Of a stretch of 31,117 bases of DNA, positions 15,329 to 23,157 are shown one piece after another; within the stretch, counting starts at the first letter, position 1; every line of letters starts with the position of its first letter. This DNA is from a virus. The notes beneath the pieces are model-generated. The model was not told the DNA's origin. It was given only the letters and a program-made list of their open reading frames with translations, and searched no databases. A program made the position numbers and the translations under genes. The stretch spans positions 1-31,117 of IMG/VR virus record IMGVR_UViG_3300050035_000717; one strand, given 5' to 3'.

Positions 15329-16453
15329 TCAGTTCACCGTCACGCTCGCAATCTTGACCACCCCGTTCGCCGGCGGCACCAGGTCGGCGGTACCGCCGTT
15401 CAGCAGCACGCCCGTCACGTTCGTCACCGAGGCGGAGGCCGCGTATGCCACCTGCGCCAGCCGGGACCACGGCAGCGTCGTGCCGACGGGTAGAGTGTTC
15501 ACGTAGTTCGACAGCGCCGTCTGCACGACCGAGGCCACTGTGGCGTGCACCGCGCCAGCCGCCGTCGTGATGTTCAAGCTAATCGCTGCGGAATAGATCG
15601 TTGGCGCTTGTACCGCATAGCTTGTGGCGAGCGGTCGCACCAGCTCGATCGCCGCGCTCACCTGTGCCAGCAGCGCCGAAGCCGGTGTCCCGGATCCATC
15701 GTCCACCGTAACCACGAAGCAGCCCATAGACGCCGTGCCATCCGGCGTCTGGTTCTCCTGGATGACATATTGCAGCCCTTGCTGTACCGAGGTCACCGCG
15801 TAACCCAACGCCACCGGAGTGGCTCGCGCGCGACTGGCAAGAAAACTGGTGAACCGGCTTCGCAACGCCGCGTCGGTTTCCGCATCCAATCCGTTTTGTA
15901 GCGCGGCCGCGTTGGTAACGGTGTCCACACCCGAAATCGCGGCCACGATAAGCGAAATCGCACCAGCCACCACGTTACCCGCGGTTCCCGCCACCACCGC
16001 TTGCACCGGCACGGTGACAGAGCTTGTGCCGCCCGCCAGAAAGTAGCCGTCCTGCGACGCACTCCAGGCCGCATTGCTGTCGTCTTCGATCACATTGAAC
16101 GTCTGCGTGCCGTCTGTCGTCCGCACCTGCGTTCCGACTGGCACCAGCGCACTGGCCGTGTCCGTGAAACGCGCAAAGGTCACGCTGCCGGTCGCCGCGA
16201 CCGCGGATTGCCGCATGACAGAAAAGTCCGCCATCCAGCTATCCAGATCGGAACCGTTGCTGGTTGCAGCCCTCGTGGTCTGCAAAACCAGTACGATCAG
16301 CCATTGCAGCCACAGTGCGATCGACGCATTCGCTTCGAGGATGGCACGCAGCGCCGAGCCGATCGTCAGGTCCAGCAACTGCCTTGCACTACCCTGCACG
16401 GCCGCCGCCGCCGTCTCCACCAGACTGGAGAATGTCATGAGTTGCAGATTCAT
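15329..16453 (-). CDS. Baseplate assembly protein J (gp47/Mu gp47-like)
   Basis: 374-aa baseplate wedge protein. Typical features are the N-terminal helical region (GSALRAILEANASIALWLQW), the GTQVRTTDGTQTF beta element, the V-AG-TAGNVVAGAI core and the ETDAALRSRFTSFLASRAR motif near the middle, which is strongly characteristic of the baseplate J family. The ATG at 16453 overlaps the stop of the W/gp25 gene (ATGA), so the V-W-J order of contractile tails is preserved and coupled. Length is normal for phage J proteins. Confidence 0.9.
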   Translation of the reverse strand: MNLQLMTFSSLVETAAAAVQGSARQLLDLTIGSALRAILEANASIALWLQWLIVLVLQTTRAATSNGSDLDSWMADFSVMRQSAVAATGSVTFARFTDTASALVPVGTQVRTTDGTQTFNVIEDDSNAAWSASQDGYFLAGGTSSVTVPVQAVVAGTAGNVVAGAISLIVAAISGVDTVTNAAALQNGLDAETDAALRSRFTSFLASRARATPVALGYAVTSVQQGLQYVIQENQTPDGTASMGCFVVTVDDGSGTPASALLAQVSAAIELVRPLATSYAVQAPTIYSAAISLNITTAAGAVHATVASVVQTALSNYVNTLPVGTTLPWSRLAQVAYAASASVTNVTGVLLNGGTADLVPPANGVVKIASVTVN

Positions 16454-16824
16454 GCTGGGCCTCCCACGGAAAAGCTGAGCACCTGCGTTTCGCCGCTGGT
16501 CGCGTCGGCATAGCGGATATACACATACACGCTGCTATCCGTGTTGCCCTGCACGTCGATGACCGGCTGGGGGTTCTGTGCGACAGCCGCCTCCTGAAAG
16601 ATTTGGCTGCGCACCACCGCGCGGATGTGCGCGGCGTTTACTGGCTGGCCAACGAATTGGGCGAGCCCTGCGCCGTAGGTTGGCTGCCAGATGTAGTCGC
16701 CAGGATTGGTAAGCAACCGCCGAAGTACACGCTGCTGGGTCAGTAGCGGGGCGTTCACAGCCAGCAGATCACCGGTAGCCCCGATCATGAGGTCGGCGCC
16801 GAACTGATGACAGATGTCGTACAT
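16450..16824 (-). CDS. Baseplate wedge protein W (gp25-like)
   Basis: 124-aa member of the GpW/gp25 lysozyme-like baseplate family. The block QQRVLRRLLTNPGDYIWQPT, followed by YGAGLAQFVGQPV and IRAVVRSQIF, is the family signature (a PGDY-type turn near residue 42). It initiates wedge and sheath assembly in contractile tails. The ATG at 16824 has GGAG 6 nt upstream and begins 3 nt after the stop of the spike gene; it overlaps J at its end. Confidence 0.9.
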   Translation of the reverse strand: MYDICHQFGADLMIGATGDLLAVNAPLLTQQRVLRRLLTNPGDYIWQPTYGAGLAQFVGQPVNAAHIRAVVRSQIFQEAAVAQNPQPVIDVQGNTDSSVYVYIRYADATSGETQVLSFSVGGPA

Positions 16825-16827
16825 GCG

Positions 16828-17355
16828 CTACTCCGGGTCTGGCGCGTTCGTGGTCGCCGTGACGCCGCCGCCGTTGGTGACGTTGCCATGCGCGTGACCA
16901 TCGTAGTTCCCGCGCAACCGGTCGAGGCTGCCATGCCGGTCGTACACGTCCCCGTTCACGTGCAAATCGCCATTCACGTACACGTTGCCGTCGTTGCAAA
17001 GCTTGAGAAAACTGCCGGATTGGTGCACCAGCCAAATTTCCCCGGCTGGTGCACCCGGCGCTCGTGCCGCATCGCTCCAGGCCGCGCCGACAACGACGCC
17101 ATGTTCCGCCGCGCCTTCCTGGGACACAACGAATACCTGAGTGCCCGGGCTCGGCAGGCAGGCCAGACCCCAGCCAGCGCCCACCCAGGGCGAAAGAATC
17201 GGCAGCCACCCGGTCACCACGCCTTCAGGCTGCAGCGCCACGCGTGCCGCATAACGCGCCGGATCGACGCTGGTGACGACGCCGAAACGGGGCTGGCCAC
17301 GGCTTGCGTCCAAAGCCGTTGCCTGCGCCTTCAGTGCATTCAACAGTCGTTCCAT
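16828..17355 (-). CDS. Baseplate assembly protein V (central spike)
   Basis: 175-aa spike protein. The N-terminal half holds the phage_base_V OB-fold (RFGVVTSVDPARYAARVALQ, then GWLPILSPWVGAGWGLACLP and PGTQVFVVSQEG). The second half is a repetitive beta-prism (VYVNGDLHVNGDVYDRHGS). Near the C-terminus GHAHGN places His154 and His156 as an HxH pair, the metal-binding tip motif of P2 gpV-like membrane-piercing spikes. It probably trimerises and punctures the host outer membrane. The start overlaps the D stop by one base (TGATG). Confidence 0.88.
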   Translation of the reverse strand: MERLLNALKAQATALDASRGQPRFGVVTSVDPARYAARVALQPEGVVTGWLPILSPWVGAGWGLACLPSPGTQVFVVSQEGAAEHGVVVGAAWSDAARAPGAPAGEIWLVHQSGSFLKLCNDGNVYVNGDLHVNGDVYDRHGSLDRLRGNYDGHAHGNVTNGGGVTATTNAPDPE

Positions 17356-18440
17356 CAGGCATTGGCCCCTACCGAAACTATGCTCGCGGCGCTGGCGGCG
17401 CGCGCGCGGACGCTCTGGGTGAATCCATGAACGGCATGCAAGCGCCGCTCGATTTCATCGATCCGGTAACTCTGGTCGAACGCCGTACCTGTACCTGCCA
17501 GCCCCAGTACTGTGCGGGGTGTCAGGTCGAGTTCGCCGGGCATCTCCGCCACGAGCACCCGCTCGTGCTGTGTCAGCTCCGCCAGTCGCCGCTCGGCCAA
17601 CTGTCGCGCGGCGTCTGCGGTCAGGTTGGGCATCACGTACACGTAGTTTGTTGTTGTTCCGCCACTTCCCTGCGTGGCGGTCGCGCTTTCGCGGATCATC
17701 ACACCCTGCCGGCTCTGCCAGGACTTCACTGTGACTTTGACGTCCTGTGCCAGCACAAGCGACCGTTCCAGTCGCAACGAGATCAGATCCGACGGCCGCA
17801 GCACCATCGCCGGTGCCGCCGTCTGCTCCGGAGCGCGAAAGTGCAGTGCGCCGCCGGAGACCCAGAGGTCAAAGCTTTCGTGTTCAGCCATGGCAACCAG
17901 CAAATCCCACTCCGTGGTGGTATGGCTGAACTGATCCAGTGAGGTTTGATCGTGTTCCAGTTGCCAATAGCGCCCGACCGGCGTCGTGGTTGCCTGAATG
18001 TCGCTCGACAGCCCATGCCTGGCCGCTAAAATGCCAGCAATCTCGCTCGACGTGCGGTTGGCAAAGGTCTCTTGCGTTCGTGCCTCGATGAGTGCTGTGG
18101 ACTGGTCGCGTCCATTAAGGTCCAGGCATCCGGCGAGCGGGTCGATTTCCAACTGATCCACGGTACCGTCGATCAGGCTCACCCAAGACGTTCCGTCCAA
18201 CGCAACCTGCACTTCGACCGTGACGTTGGCCGCGTCAGCCCAGAACGCGGCGCCGCGGACCGGATCGGCGCCGAGTGCGACGGCAACGTGGAAGCGGTCG
18301 GCGGCAAAGTGATTGTTGCTCTCCACCGTTGCCGCGATCACCCCGGCCAGCACGCCACCATCGACGAGCACGCGCAACCGTGGCTGGCGCACGGCTGGGT
18401 CATTGAGCAGCAACGCCGCCCCCCGCGTTGGGATCCACAT
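17355..18440 (-). CDS. Phage late control D / baseplate hub protein
   Basis: 361-aa protein matching the GPD/gp27-like hub family: HFAADRFHVAVAL, the L-I-DGTVDQLEIDPLAG strand pair, LNGRDQSTALIEARTQETFA, SSEIAGILAARHGL, and later TEWDLLVAMAEHESFDLWVS and AEMPGELDLTPRTVLGLAG. It forms the trimeric hub between tail tube and spike V. The start is uncertain. The ATG at 18440 has no clear ribosome binding site and overlaps the LysM gene by 41 nt. A TTG at 18413 is preceded by GGGGGGCGGCG and would give the shorter start LLLNDPAVRQ. Gene order X-D-V is that of P2-like and Mu-like tails. Confidence 0.88.
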   Translation of the reverse strand: MWIPTRGAALLLNDPAVRQPRLRVLVDGGVLAGVIAATVESNNHFAADRFHVAVALGADPVRGAAFWADAANVTVEVQVALDGTSWVSLIDGTVDQLEIDPLAGCLDLNGRDQSTALIEARTQETFANRTSSEIAGILAARHGLSSDIQATTTPVGRYWQLEHDQTSLDQFSHTTTEWDLLVAMAEHESFDLWVSGGALHFRAPEQTAAPAMVLRPSDLISLRLERSLVLAQDVKVTVKSWQSRQGVMIRESATATQGSGGTTTNYVYVMPNLTADAARQLAERRLAELTQHERVLVAEMPGELDLTPRTVLGLAGTGTAFDQSYRIDEIERRLHAVHGFTQSVRARAASAASIVSVGANA

Positions 18441-18585
18441 CGGGAATCTGAAGGGTGTTGACGCCTGATAGCATCGGATCGGTCAGCTCATTGAGCTGGG
18501 CAATGCGTATCCACTGTGTCGCGTCACCCAATTGTTCGGCGGCGATGCTGAAAAGATTGCCGCCCGCGATCGTCATGGTCATCAT
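18400..18585 (-). CDS. LysM-domain tail protein X
   Basis: 61-aa protein containing little more than one LysM motif (GGNLFSIAAEQLGDATQWIR, then LNELTDPMLSGVNTLQIPD). This matches P2 gpX-type small tail proteins that stabilise the hub or bind near the tape-measure end. Three ATG codons (18585, 18582, 18576) are possible; GGGGAC about 10 nt upstream favours the first. It overlaps the start of D. The C-terminus (NAGGGVAAQ) is encoded by the G-rich DNA that may serve as the ribosome binding site of D. Confidence 0.85.
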   Translation of the reverse strand: MMTMTIAGGNLFSIAAEQLGDATQWIRIAQLNELTDPMLSGVNTLQIPDVDPNAGGGVAAQ

Positions 18586-18590
18586 GATTC

Positions 18591-19286
18591 TTAGGTCCCC
18601 GCATTTGCCAGGTTGGCCGCGGTGCGGTCTATGTAGCCCCGCGCCGCTACCACCGCCGCGAGTTGCTGCGTGGCGGCGGCAGCCGAAGGCACGTCGACCG
18701 CGCTCCCGATCGCGGTCTCGGCGCTGCTGAGTTCACTGTCCACGGAGGTCGAGGCATTACCGAGTGCCGTCACCGCCGAAATATAGGCCGCGGTCCCAAG
18801 TGTCGTTGCGCCAGCCGCCGCAAGAGTCGCCGTGGCAGCGGAAAGGTCCACTCCGCAGCCAAAGGCATCCGCCGCGTCCAGGTCGGCCAGGCCCGCGGCG
18901 GCGAGCGACGCTACGACCTCGATGAGCGCTGCGGTCTCGTCACGCAGCACGATGCAGGCGATGCTGTAGGGTATCCAGTTCGGTCTGGCGTAATCTGCCT
19001 CGAAGCGGGCGATCAACACGGTGTAGCAGAAGCCGTCCCAGGTCAATGACAGCGGGTTACCCGCGACACGCAGCAGGTCGAGCAGACGTGCGCGTTCGAC
19101 CGCGTCCGCTCCGCTGAATGCTCCACGCCAAACGATCTCGGCATCATCGCGCCCCATGGCGTCGATGACGCGAGCGCCGCCCGGCAGTTGGTGTACTGCG
19201 AGGCGTTGCGAGCCGCCGAATCGGATTTGGCCGGGCAGCTCGAACGCTTCGAACTGTACCGGCCCCAGCAGAAGGGTGTCGGACAT
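18591..19286 (-). CDS. Baseplate/tail hub protein, Mu gpN (DNA circularisation)-like N-terminal domain
   Basis: 231-aa protein between the tape-measure-position gene and LysM X. The first ~125 residues (LGPVQFEAFELPGQIRFGG, LAVHQLPGGARVIDAMGRDD, LSLTWDGFCYTVLIARFEAD, then WIPYSIACIVL) resemble the N-terminal beta domain of Mu gpN-type proteins (rigid-hub or tail-tube initiator, often mislabelled DNA circularisation). The remaining part is an alanine-rich helical tail. The ATG at 19286 has GGGAAAG 6 nt upstream. Assignment is by remembered pattern and position. Confidence 0.6.
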   Translation of the reverse strand: MSDTLLLGPVQFEAFELPGQIRFGGSQRLAVHQLPGGARVIDAMGRDDAEIVWRGAFSGADAVERARLLDLLRVAGNPLSLTWDGFCYTVLIARFEADYARPNWIPYSIACIVLRDETAALIEVVASLAAAGLADLDAADAFGCGVDLSAATATLAAAGATTLGTAAYISAVTALGNASTSVDSELSSAETAIGSAVDVPSAAAATQQLAAVVAARGYIDRTAANLANAGT

Positions 19287-19350
19287 GGATGGCTTTCCCA
19301 GTGACCGCGACCTTGCGATCGCGGCGGAGTTCCTCTGCGATCGCGCGCTT

Positions 19351-20343
19351 TCAGTTTCCTTGTTGCGTTCCAGGCCACGTCAGACCCAGACGGGGATCGA
19401 ACGCGGCCCGGCCGGCCGGGGCGCGTGCCGCTTGGCGAGAGAGGGTATCGACCATCCAGCGTCCAACGCGCATTCCGTCCAGGTAGACGTCGCCCTCCGA
19501 CGTGCCTTTCTCCTGATCACGCGCCGGCGGTGCCATAGCGGACGCCATCGACGGTCCTGCCGACCAATCGGATGCAGCGTCGCTCGTCAAACCCGATACC
19601 GCTGGCGGGATAGTCGTGGGCTCCACGGATCGCCGCGGTTTGCGCTCCACCGCCGGCATGGCGAAGCTGCCCCTCTGTGGCACGGCCGGTGCGAGTTCGG
19701 CGAATGCCGGGCTCCGCATTGGGCGTGGCTCATGCATCGCCGGTTGATTTACCGGAGCCGGCGCGAGGCGCTCGCTCTCAGGCACCGATGTTTCCCGCCG
19801 AGTGGGCTGTGTCATCACAAGGGGCGCTGCGGCCGGCACCGTTGGTCGCGCCAACGCGGTCTGGGGCGACGATGCCGCTGCGACAGGCTGCACCGGGGCG
19901 GGCTGCGACCGTGTCGTCGGGATGAAGCTGGAGAAAGATGCACCCGGAACAGGCGAATCCGCCTGCGGCACGCGCGCCGTCGACAGAGCCGTTGGTTTTG
20001 TCTGCGGGTGAGGCAGTATAGGTGCCCGTGAAGGCTGTGGCGCAAACGCGGGTGAAAGCGTTGGCGCCGACTGCGGTGGCGGTGCAGATAGAAGCACAGG
20101 GGCAGGTGGAAGCGGAATCGTTGCCGCGCCCGGCGCCGGTACGCATGGTTGCGGTTGCGCTGCCGGCGGCGACGGCAGCGCGCGTCCGACAGCAGCCCCG
20201 CGTTCTCGCAGTCGCTCCATCCCACCCATGCTAACAGACATGGCATGGTCAAGCGCCGCAAGGTCACGACGGAGTACGGCGATGCCCGCGGAGGCGCCAT
20301 CCTCCAGCGCGAGCCGGATGCCGATGGTGTAAGCCTCGTCCAT
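19351..20343 (-). CDS. Short proline-rich protein in the tape-measure position
   Basis: 330-aa protein with three parts. Residues 1-55 are a helical N-terminus (MDEAYTIGIRLALEDGASAG, then VLRRDLAALDHAM), which I associate with small tape-measure-like proteins of alphaproteobacterial phages. Residues ~55-270 are low-complexity Pro/Ala/Gln/Ser. Residues ~283-330 are an ordered-looking C-terminus (GDVYLDGMRVGRWMVDTL, then FDPRLGLTWPG). The ATG at 20343 has a consensus AGGAGG 4 nt upstream and overlaps the preceding stop (TGATG). It lies where a tape measure normally sits, after the tail chaperones and before the hub, and no longer gene is available for that job. It lacks the long coiled coil and membrane helices typical of tape measures, so the role is inferred from position. 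Confidence 0.55.
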   Translation of the reverse strand: MDEAYTIGIRLALEDGASAGIAVLRRDLAALDHAMSVSMGGMERLRERGAAVGRALPSPPAAQPQPCVPAPGAATIPLPPAPVLLSAPPPQSAPTLSPAFAPQPSRAPILPHPQTKPTALSTARVPQADSPVPGASFSSFIPTTRSQPAPVQPVAAASSPQTALARPTVPAAAPLVMTQPTRRETSVPESERLAPAPVNQPAMHEPRPMRSPAFAELAPAVPQRGSFAMPAVERKPRRSVEPTTIPPAVSGLTSDAASDWSAGPSMASAMAPPARDQEKGTSEGDVYLDGMRVGRWMVDTLSRQAARAPAGRAAFDPRLGLTWPGTQQGN

Positions 20344-20633
20344 CACGCCTCCTGCATGGTTGCCGCGATGGCCGCGGCGATCGCATCGGCCACGCCTTTG
20401 CGTTCTGCGGCCACGAGCCTCGCCAACGCCGCGTCGGGCGGGCAGCCTGGGGTACCCTTCTCTCGCTCCCACGCCGCTTTTCCGCGCAGGGCAACGGTCA
20501 TGCCGTCGGCGTCCACCAGCACATCGGCCTCTGTCGCCCGCGCCAGGCGCGTCGCCTCCCGTTGCAGCGTCGCCGATACACTCCCCACCAAATCAAGCCG
20601 TTGCATCCGTGCGTGCAGTTCGGAAACGCTCAC
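20343..20633 (-). CDS. Unrecognised 96-aa phage tail-region protein
   Basis: Helix-rich protein beginning (M)SVSELHARMQRLDLVGSV. I chose the GTG at 20633 because a strong GGAAGGAG lies 5 nt upstream and the GTG overlaps the stop of the chaperone frameshift extension as GTGA. A longer ATG frame would run over that extension and lacks a ribosome binding site. The middle (ADVLVDADGMTVALRGKAAW) suggests a small beta unit followed by Ala-rich helices. The C-terminus overlaps the next gene (TGATG). Position between tail chaperone and tape-measure-like gene suggests a tail assembly role. I do not recognise the family. Confidence 0.6.
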   Translation of the reverse strand: MSVSELHARMQRLDLVGSVSATLQREATRLARATEADVLVDADGMTVALRGKAAWEREKGTPGCPPDAALARLVAAERKGVADAIAAAIAATMQEA

Positions 20634-21147
20634 TTGTGCTCCTTCCAACGCATGGTGGCGACATCGAACTCGCCGCCATCCAGTGTTCCCAGAGCCACGA
20701 CCCACGCCAGCCGTTCCTCGACGGAAAGGCTGAACGCCACGTCGAAAGGCACCCCGTTCCGGATCAGGTAAAGGCAATCCACCAGATCGGGGTGCCCGAT
20801 CAGTTTCCCACCACGTCCGCCACTTGCGTCTCCGACGCGGGTGTCTCCGCCAGGGCCGCCGCCACTGCCGCTATCCCCTCGTCCCCCAGCCGCGAGACCA
20901 TGGCCTCGATCTGAGCCTCGTTGGCTGGCGCAGGCACGGGTACATCGTCGATCATGCTCACGCTGGCGGCCAAGACGGCCATGCCCAGCCAGAGCTGGTT
21001 CTGCGCCAACGCCGGCCCGGCCGCCTTGAACAACCGCAGTTTGTCCAGCGCGGTCAGCCGCCGCAGCGCAAGCCGGCGCCCGCTGGTGTCGGTCACGGTC
21101 GGCGCCGACTGCGCCGCCGCGATCAGACGAGACGAAGGCGTATCCAT
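20630..21147 (-). CDS. Tail assembly chaperone G-T fusion made by programmed -1 frameshift
   Basis: The 115-codon chaperone frame (20800-21147) and a downstream frame without start codon or Shine-Dalgarno join by a -1 shift at the heptamer G GGA AAC (20803-20809), directly before the TGA. The extension adds 57 residues (LIGHPDLVDCLYLIRNGVPF, then SLSVEERLAWVVALGTLDGG and ending MRWKEHK) and stops at 20630, overlapping the next GTG start as GTGA. The product would be 172 aa. The arrangement mirrors lambda G/GT and P2 E/E', where the two forms in fixed ratio assemble tube around tape measure. Known: the mechanism in those phages. Seen: the heptamer, frame relation, stem-loop and coding quality of the extension. 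Inferred: that it is used here. Confidence 0.82.
20785..20809 (-). promoter_or_regulatory. Programmed -1 frameshift site: slippery heptamer plus stem-loop
   Basis: On the minus strand GGGAAAC (20803-20809) is read in frame as G GGA AAC, an exact X XXY YYZ slippery site; lambda uses GGGAAAG. The zero-frame stop TGA (20800-20802) follows at once. A perfect 7-bp stem GATCGGG/CCCGATC with loop CAC (20785-20801) begins one base after the heptamer. That spacer is shorter than the usual 5-9 nt, so partial melting or a larger structure would be needed for it to stimulate slippage. Confidence 0.8.
20800..21147 (-). CDS. Tail assembly chaperone G-like (zero-frame product)
   Basis: 115-aa protein (MDTPSSRLIAAAQSAPTVTD, then GRRLALRRLTALDKLRLFKA and a helical acidic C-terminal half). 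The LALRRLTALDKLRLFKAAG element fits phage tail assembly chaperones encoded directly after the tube gene. The ATG at 21147 overlaps the tube stop (TGATG). It ends in VADVVGN before the TGA next to the slippery site; a fraction of ribosomes should continue into the -1 frame. It probably binds the tape-measure-position protein until tube subunits polymerise. Confidence 0.82.
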   Translation of the reverse strand: MDTPSSRLIAAAQSAPTVTDTSGRRLALRRLTALDKLRLFKAAGPALAQNQLWLGMAVLAASVSMIDDVPVPAPANEAQIEAMVSRLGDEGIAAVAAALAETPASETQVADVVGN

Positions 21148-21575
21148 CAGACGCGCAGCCGCTGGCTGGCGAAAAATTCCAACCGTTGCTTCACGCTGGC
21201 GTCTCCCCTCCAGGTTCCGGCCTGCGTCAGTTTGAACACGACGTTGCTATACTGGTAGGTCGAGGTCGATCCATCCGGCTCCGCCACGTACTGGTAAAGC
21301 GTACCGGCACCCACGTTCTGGCCGTTGATGAAGTTGGCCTCCATCGAGGCGATAAAGTCATCCACGGTAGAGTCACCGCGCTCCAACTCAAAGTATCCCT
21401 CCCAGCCCTTCGGCAACTCGGCGCCGAGCGCCACGCCGTCGATACAATCGACCCTGACCGGCGCGGTAAGCTGGCGGCTCTCGAATCCTGTTACATACGT
21501 CAGGTCGATGCGGCCCGTCGGCGCCATCACGACCAGTGAGCAGTCGCGACCGATGGAAAACGTGTTGGCAGGCAC
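21147..21575 (-). CDS. Tail tube protein
   Basis: 142-aa beta-rich protein just downstream of the sheath gene, the invariant position of the tail tube. It begins (M)PANTFSIGRDCSLVVMAPTG and includes TAPVRVDCIDGVALGAELPK, GYFELERGDSTVDDFIASME and YQYSNVVFKLTQAGTWRGDA, consistent with the hexameric tube fold. The GTG at 21575 is preceded by GGAGGG with a 6-nt gap. A TTG two codons earlier touches the ribosome binding site and is less likely. Confidence 0.85.
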   Translation of the reverse strand: MPANTFSIGRDCSLVVMAPTGRIDLTYVTGFESRQLTAPVRVDCIDGVALGAELPKGWEGYFELERGDSTVDDFIASMEANFINGQNVGAGTLYQYVAEPDGSTSTYQYSNVVFKLTQAGTWRGDASVKQRLEFFASQRLRV

Positions 21576-21587
21576 TGGCAACCCTCC

Positions 21588-23153
21588 TTACGATGCGGCC
21601 ACGCCGGTGGGCAGAACCTGACTCTGCACCTGTACCGTCTGTCCGCCCTCGATGTTGACGATGAACTTCTCGTTGATTGCCTGATACTGAATCTGCGCGT
21701 CCGATTGCACGTATCCCAGCCCGGTGCGGCTCGGCGGATTGTTGGATGTATCGCAGATCACGCTGAACGGCAGGCTTCCGTCAACACTTCCCAGCAACCC
21801 CTGTGACAACATGTTTTGCAGGAAGCTCAGCTGCGTGGCGCGGATTTTTCGGAACAAGCTGGCATTGACAACCTGCCCGACATACGCCCCCATCCCGGAG
21901 GCCAGCGTCGCGGCGATATAGTTGGTCAGCCGGGTATAGTTGTCGCCATTGGTGCCCGAGTTGGACGAGGTGTTGTGCCCGCCCCGCACGCCCCAGTAGG
22001 ACCCGCCCGGCTGTGGGTTGCTGATCACATCGATGCCCGCCTGCAGCAACACCGAGAGTTCGGCCGCGGAATAGCTGGTGCTCTGGCTGCTGGAAGGCGT
22101 GCCCGACATCTGACTGCCGACAACGCCATAGATCTGCTTGTTCAGGCTGCTCTGCTCGGGGCTCAGATTGGCAAGCCTGCCGGCGACGAAACCCTGTGGA
22201 CTCACCACCCGCGTGACAGCGTTGACCTGGTCATTCCACCAGATCCAGTCGCCGAACATCAGCTTGCAGGCGTAGCAGTCGAGCCCGGCCGACATCTTCG
22301 TTGCCACCGCGCTGGTAATGCCGTCGCCAGCCGGGCCAGTCAGGATCATGTAGATACCTTCGGCCAGCCCGAACTCGGCCTGCACGGTCCACTGCGACGC
22401 ATCATCCCCATCCGCCAGCACGCCGATGCCGCAGCCCTGGCTCCGCAAGGCATACATGCCGGTGCGAGGAATGGTGTCGACCCCGACCAGGTTCACCGCC
22501 GTCACGCTGGCAGCACCGTCCGTACCCTGCGGGCCTGTTGCGAACGGCCAACTGAACGCGACGGGCGTCGTTGAACTGCCACCGGCATTCGCCACGACGA
22601 TCTGGCTGGCACCCCGCTGCACGCCCTGGCCATTGTTCACAGCGTTGGCGAGTGCTGCCCAGAAGGCGGCGCCGGTCCCGCCGATGTTGTCGAACACCTC
22701 CGGCGCCAATCCCGGCAGCGACACGGTTAGCCGCCACGTGTTGGCTTGGCTGCCGGTAGCCAGAGTTACCGTTATGCTGTTGCCGACGCTGCCAGAGTAA
22801 AGTGCCGTGAACAGAAAGTTCGTGTTCGGCACGCTGAACTGAGCGGCGGTGTCGGTACCGTCAGTGACACGTACGCACCGAAAGTTCTGGGCACCCTGCT
22901 GGATCGCGGTCGCCACCTGCGTTCCCATGTCGTACTTGCGCGCGATGATCGGGCCGAAGTTGGCCGCGTAATCTGCCATCGTCGCGACGATCACCGGCTG
23001 TCCGACGGGTCCCCAACTCGCGCTGCCGACGACTCCCACCACGTCGGTCGGAACGCCATTCAACAGAAGGTTCTGCGGCGGCACGATCTGCACATACAGA
23101 TCGGGAACAACCAGCGCCGTGGTATTGATGCTGCCTTGCTGGACAATGGGCAT
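21588..23153 (-). CDS. Tail sheath protein
   Basis: 521-aa contractile sheath subunit. The N-terminal domain carries VPDLYVQIVPPQ and the hallmark GVPTDVVGVVGSASWGPVGQ with MADYAANFG. The C-terminal domain carries PGGSYWGVRGGHNTSS, TNGDNYTRLTNYIAATLASG and SQGLLGSVDGSLPFSVICDT, blocks typical of phage sheath proteins. This gene shows that the particle has a contractile (myovirus-type) tail. The ATG at 23153 has GGGAG 8 nt upstream. Length is normal and no break is seen, so contraction competence is plausible. Confidence 0.93.
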   Translation of the reverse strand: MPIVQQGSINTTALVVPDLYVQIVPPQNLLLNGVPTDVVGVVGSASWGPVGQPVIVATMADYAANFGPIIARKYDMGTQVATAIQQGAQNFRCVRVTDGTDTAAQFSVPNTNFLFTALYSGSVGNSITVTLATGSQANTWRLTVSLPGLAPEVFDNIGGTGAAFWAALANAVNNGQGVQRGASQIVVANAGGSSTTPVAFSWPFATGPQGTDGAASVTAVNLVGVDTIPRTGMYALRSQGCGIGVLADGDDASQWTVQAEFGLAEGIYMILTGPAGDGITSAVATKMSAGLDCYACKLMFGDWIWWNDQVNAVTRVVSPQGFVAGRLANLSPEQSSLNKQIYGVVGSQMSGTPSSSQSTSYSAAELSVLLQAGIDVISNPQPGGSYWGVRGGHNTSSNSGTNGDNYTRLTNYIAATLASGMGAYVGQVVNASLFRKIRATQLSFLQNMLSQGLLGSVDGSLPFSVICDTSNNPPSRTGLGYVQSDAQIQYQAINEKFIVNIEGGQTVQVQSQVLPTGVAAS

Positions 23154-23157
23154 CAGA

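Noticed and set aside
20343-20777. 144-codon version of the gene at 20343-20633 starting at an upstream ATG
   Set aside because: Its upstream part lies over the chaperone extension in another frame; the GTG at 20633 has a strong ribosome binding site and a GTGA overlap.
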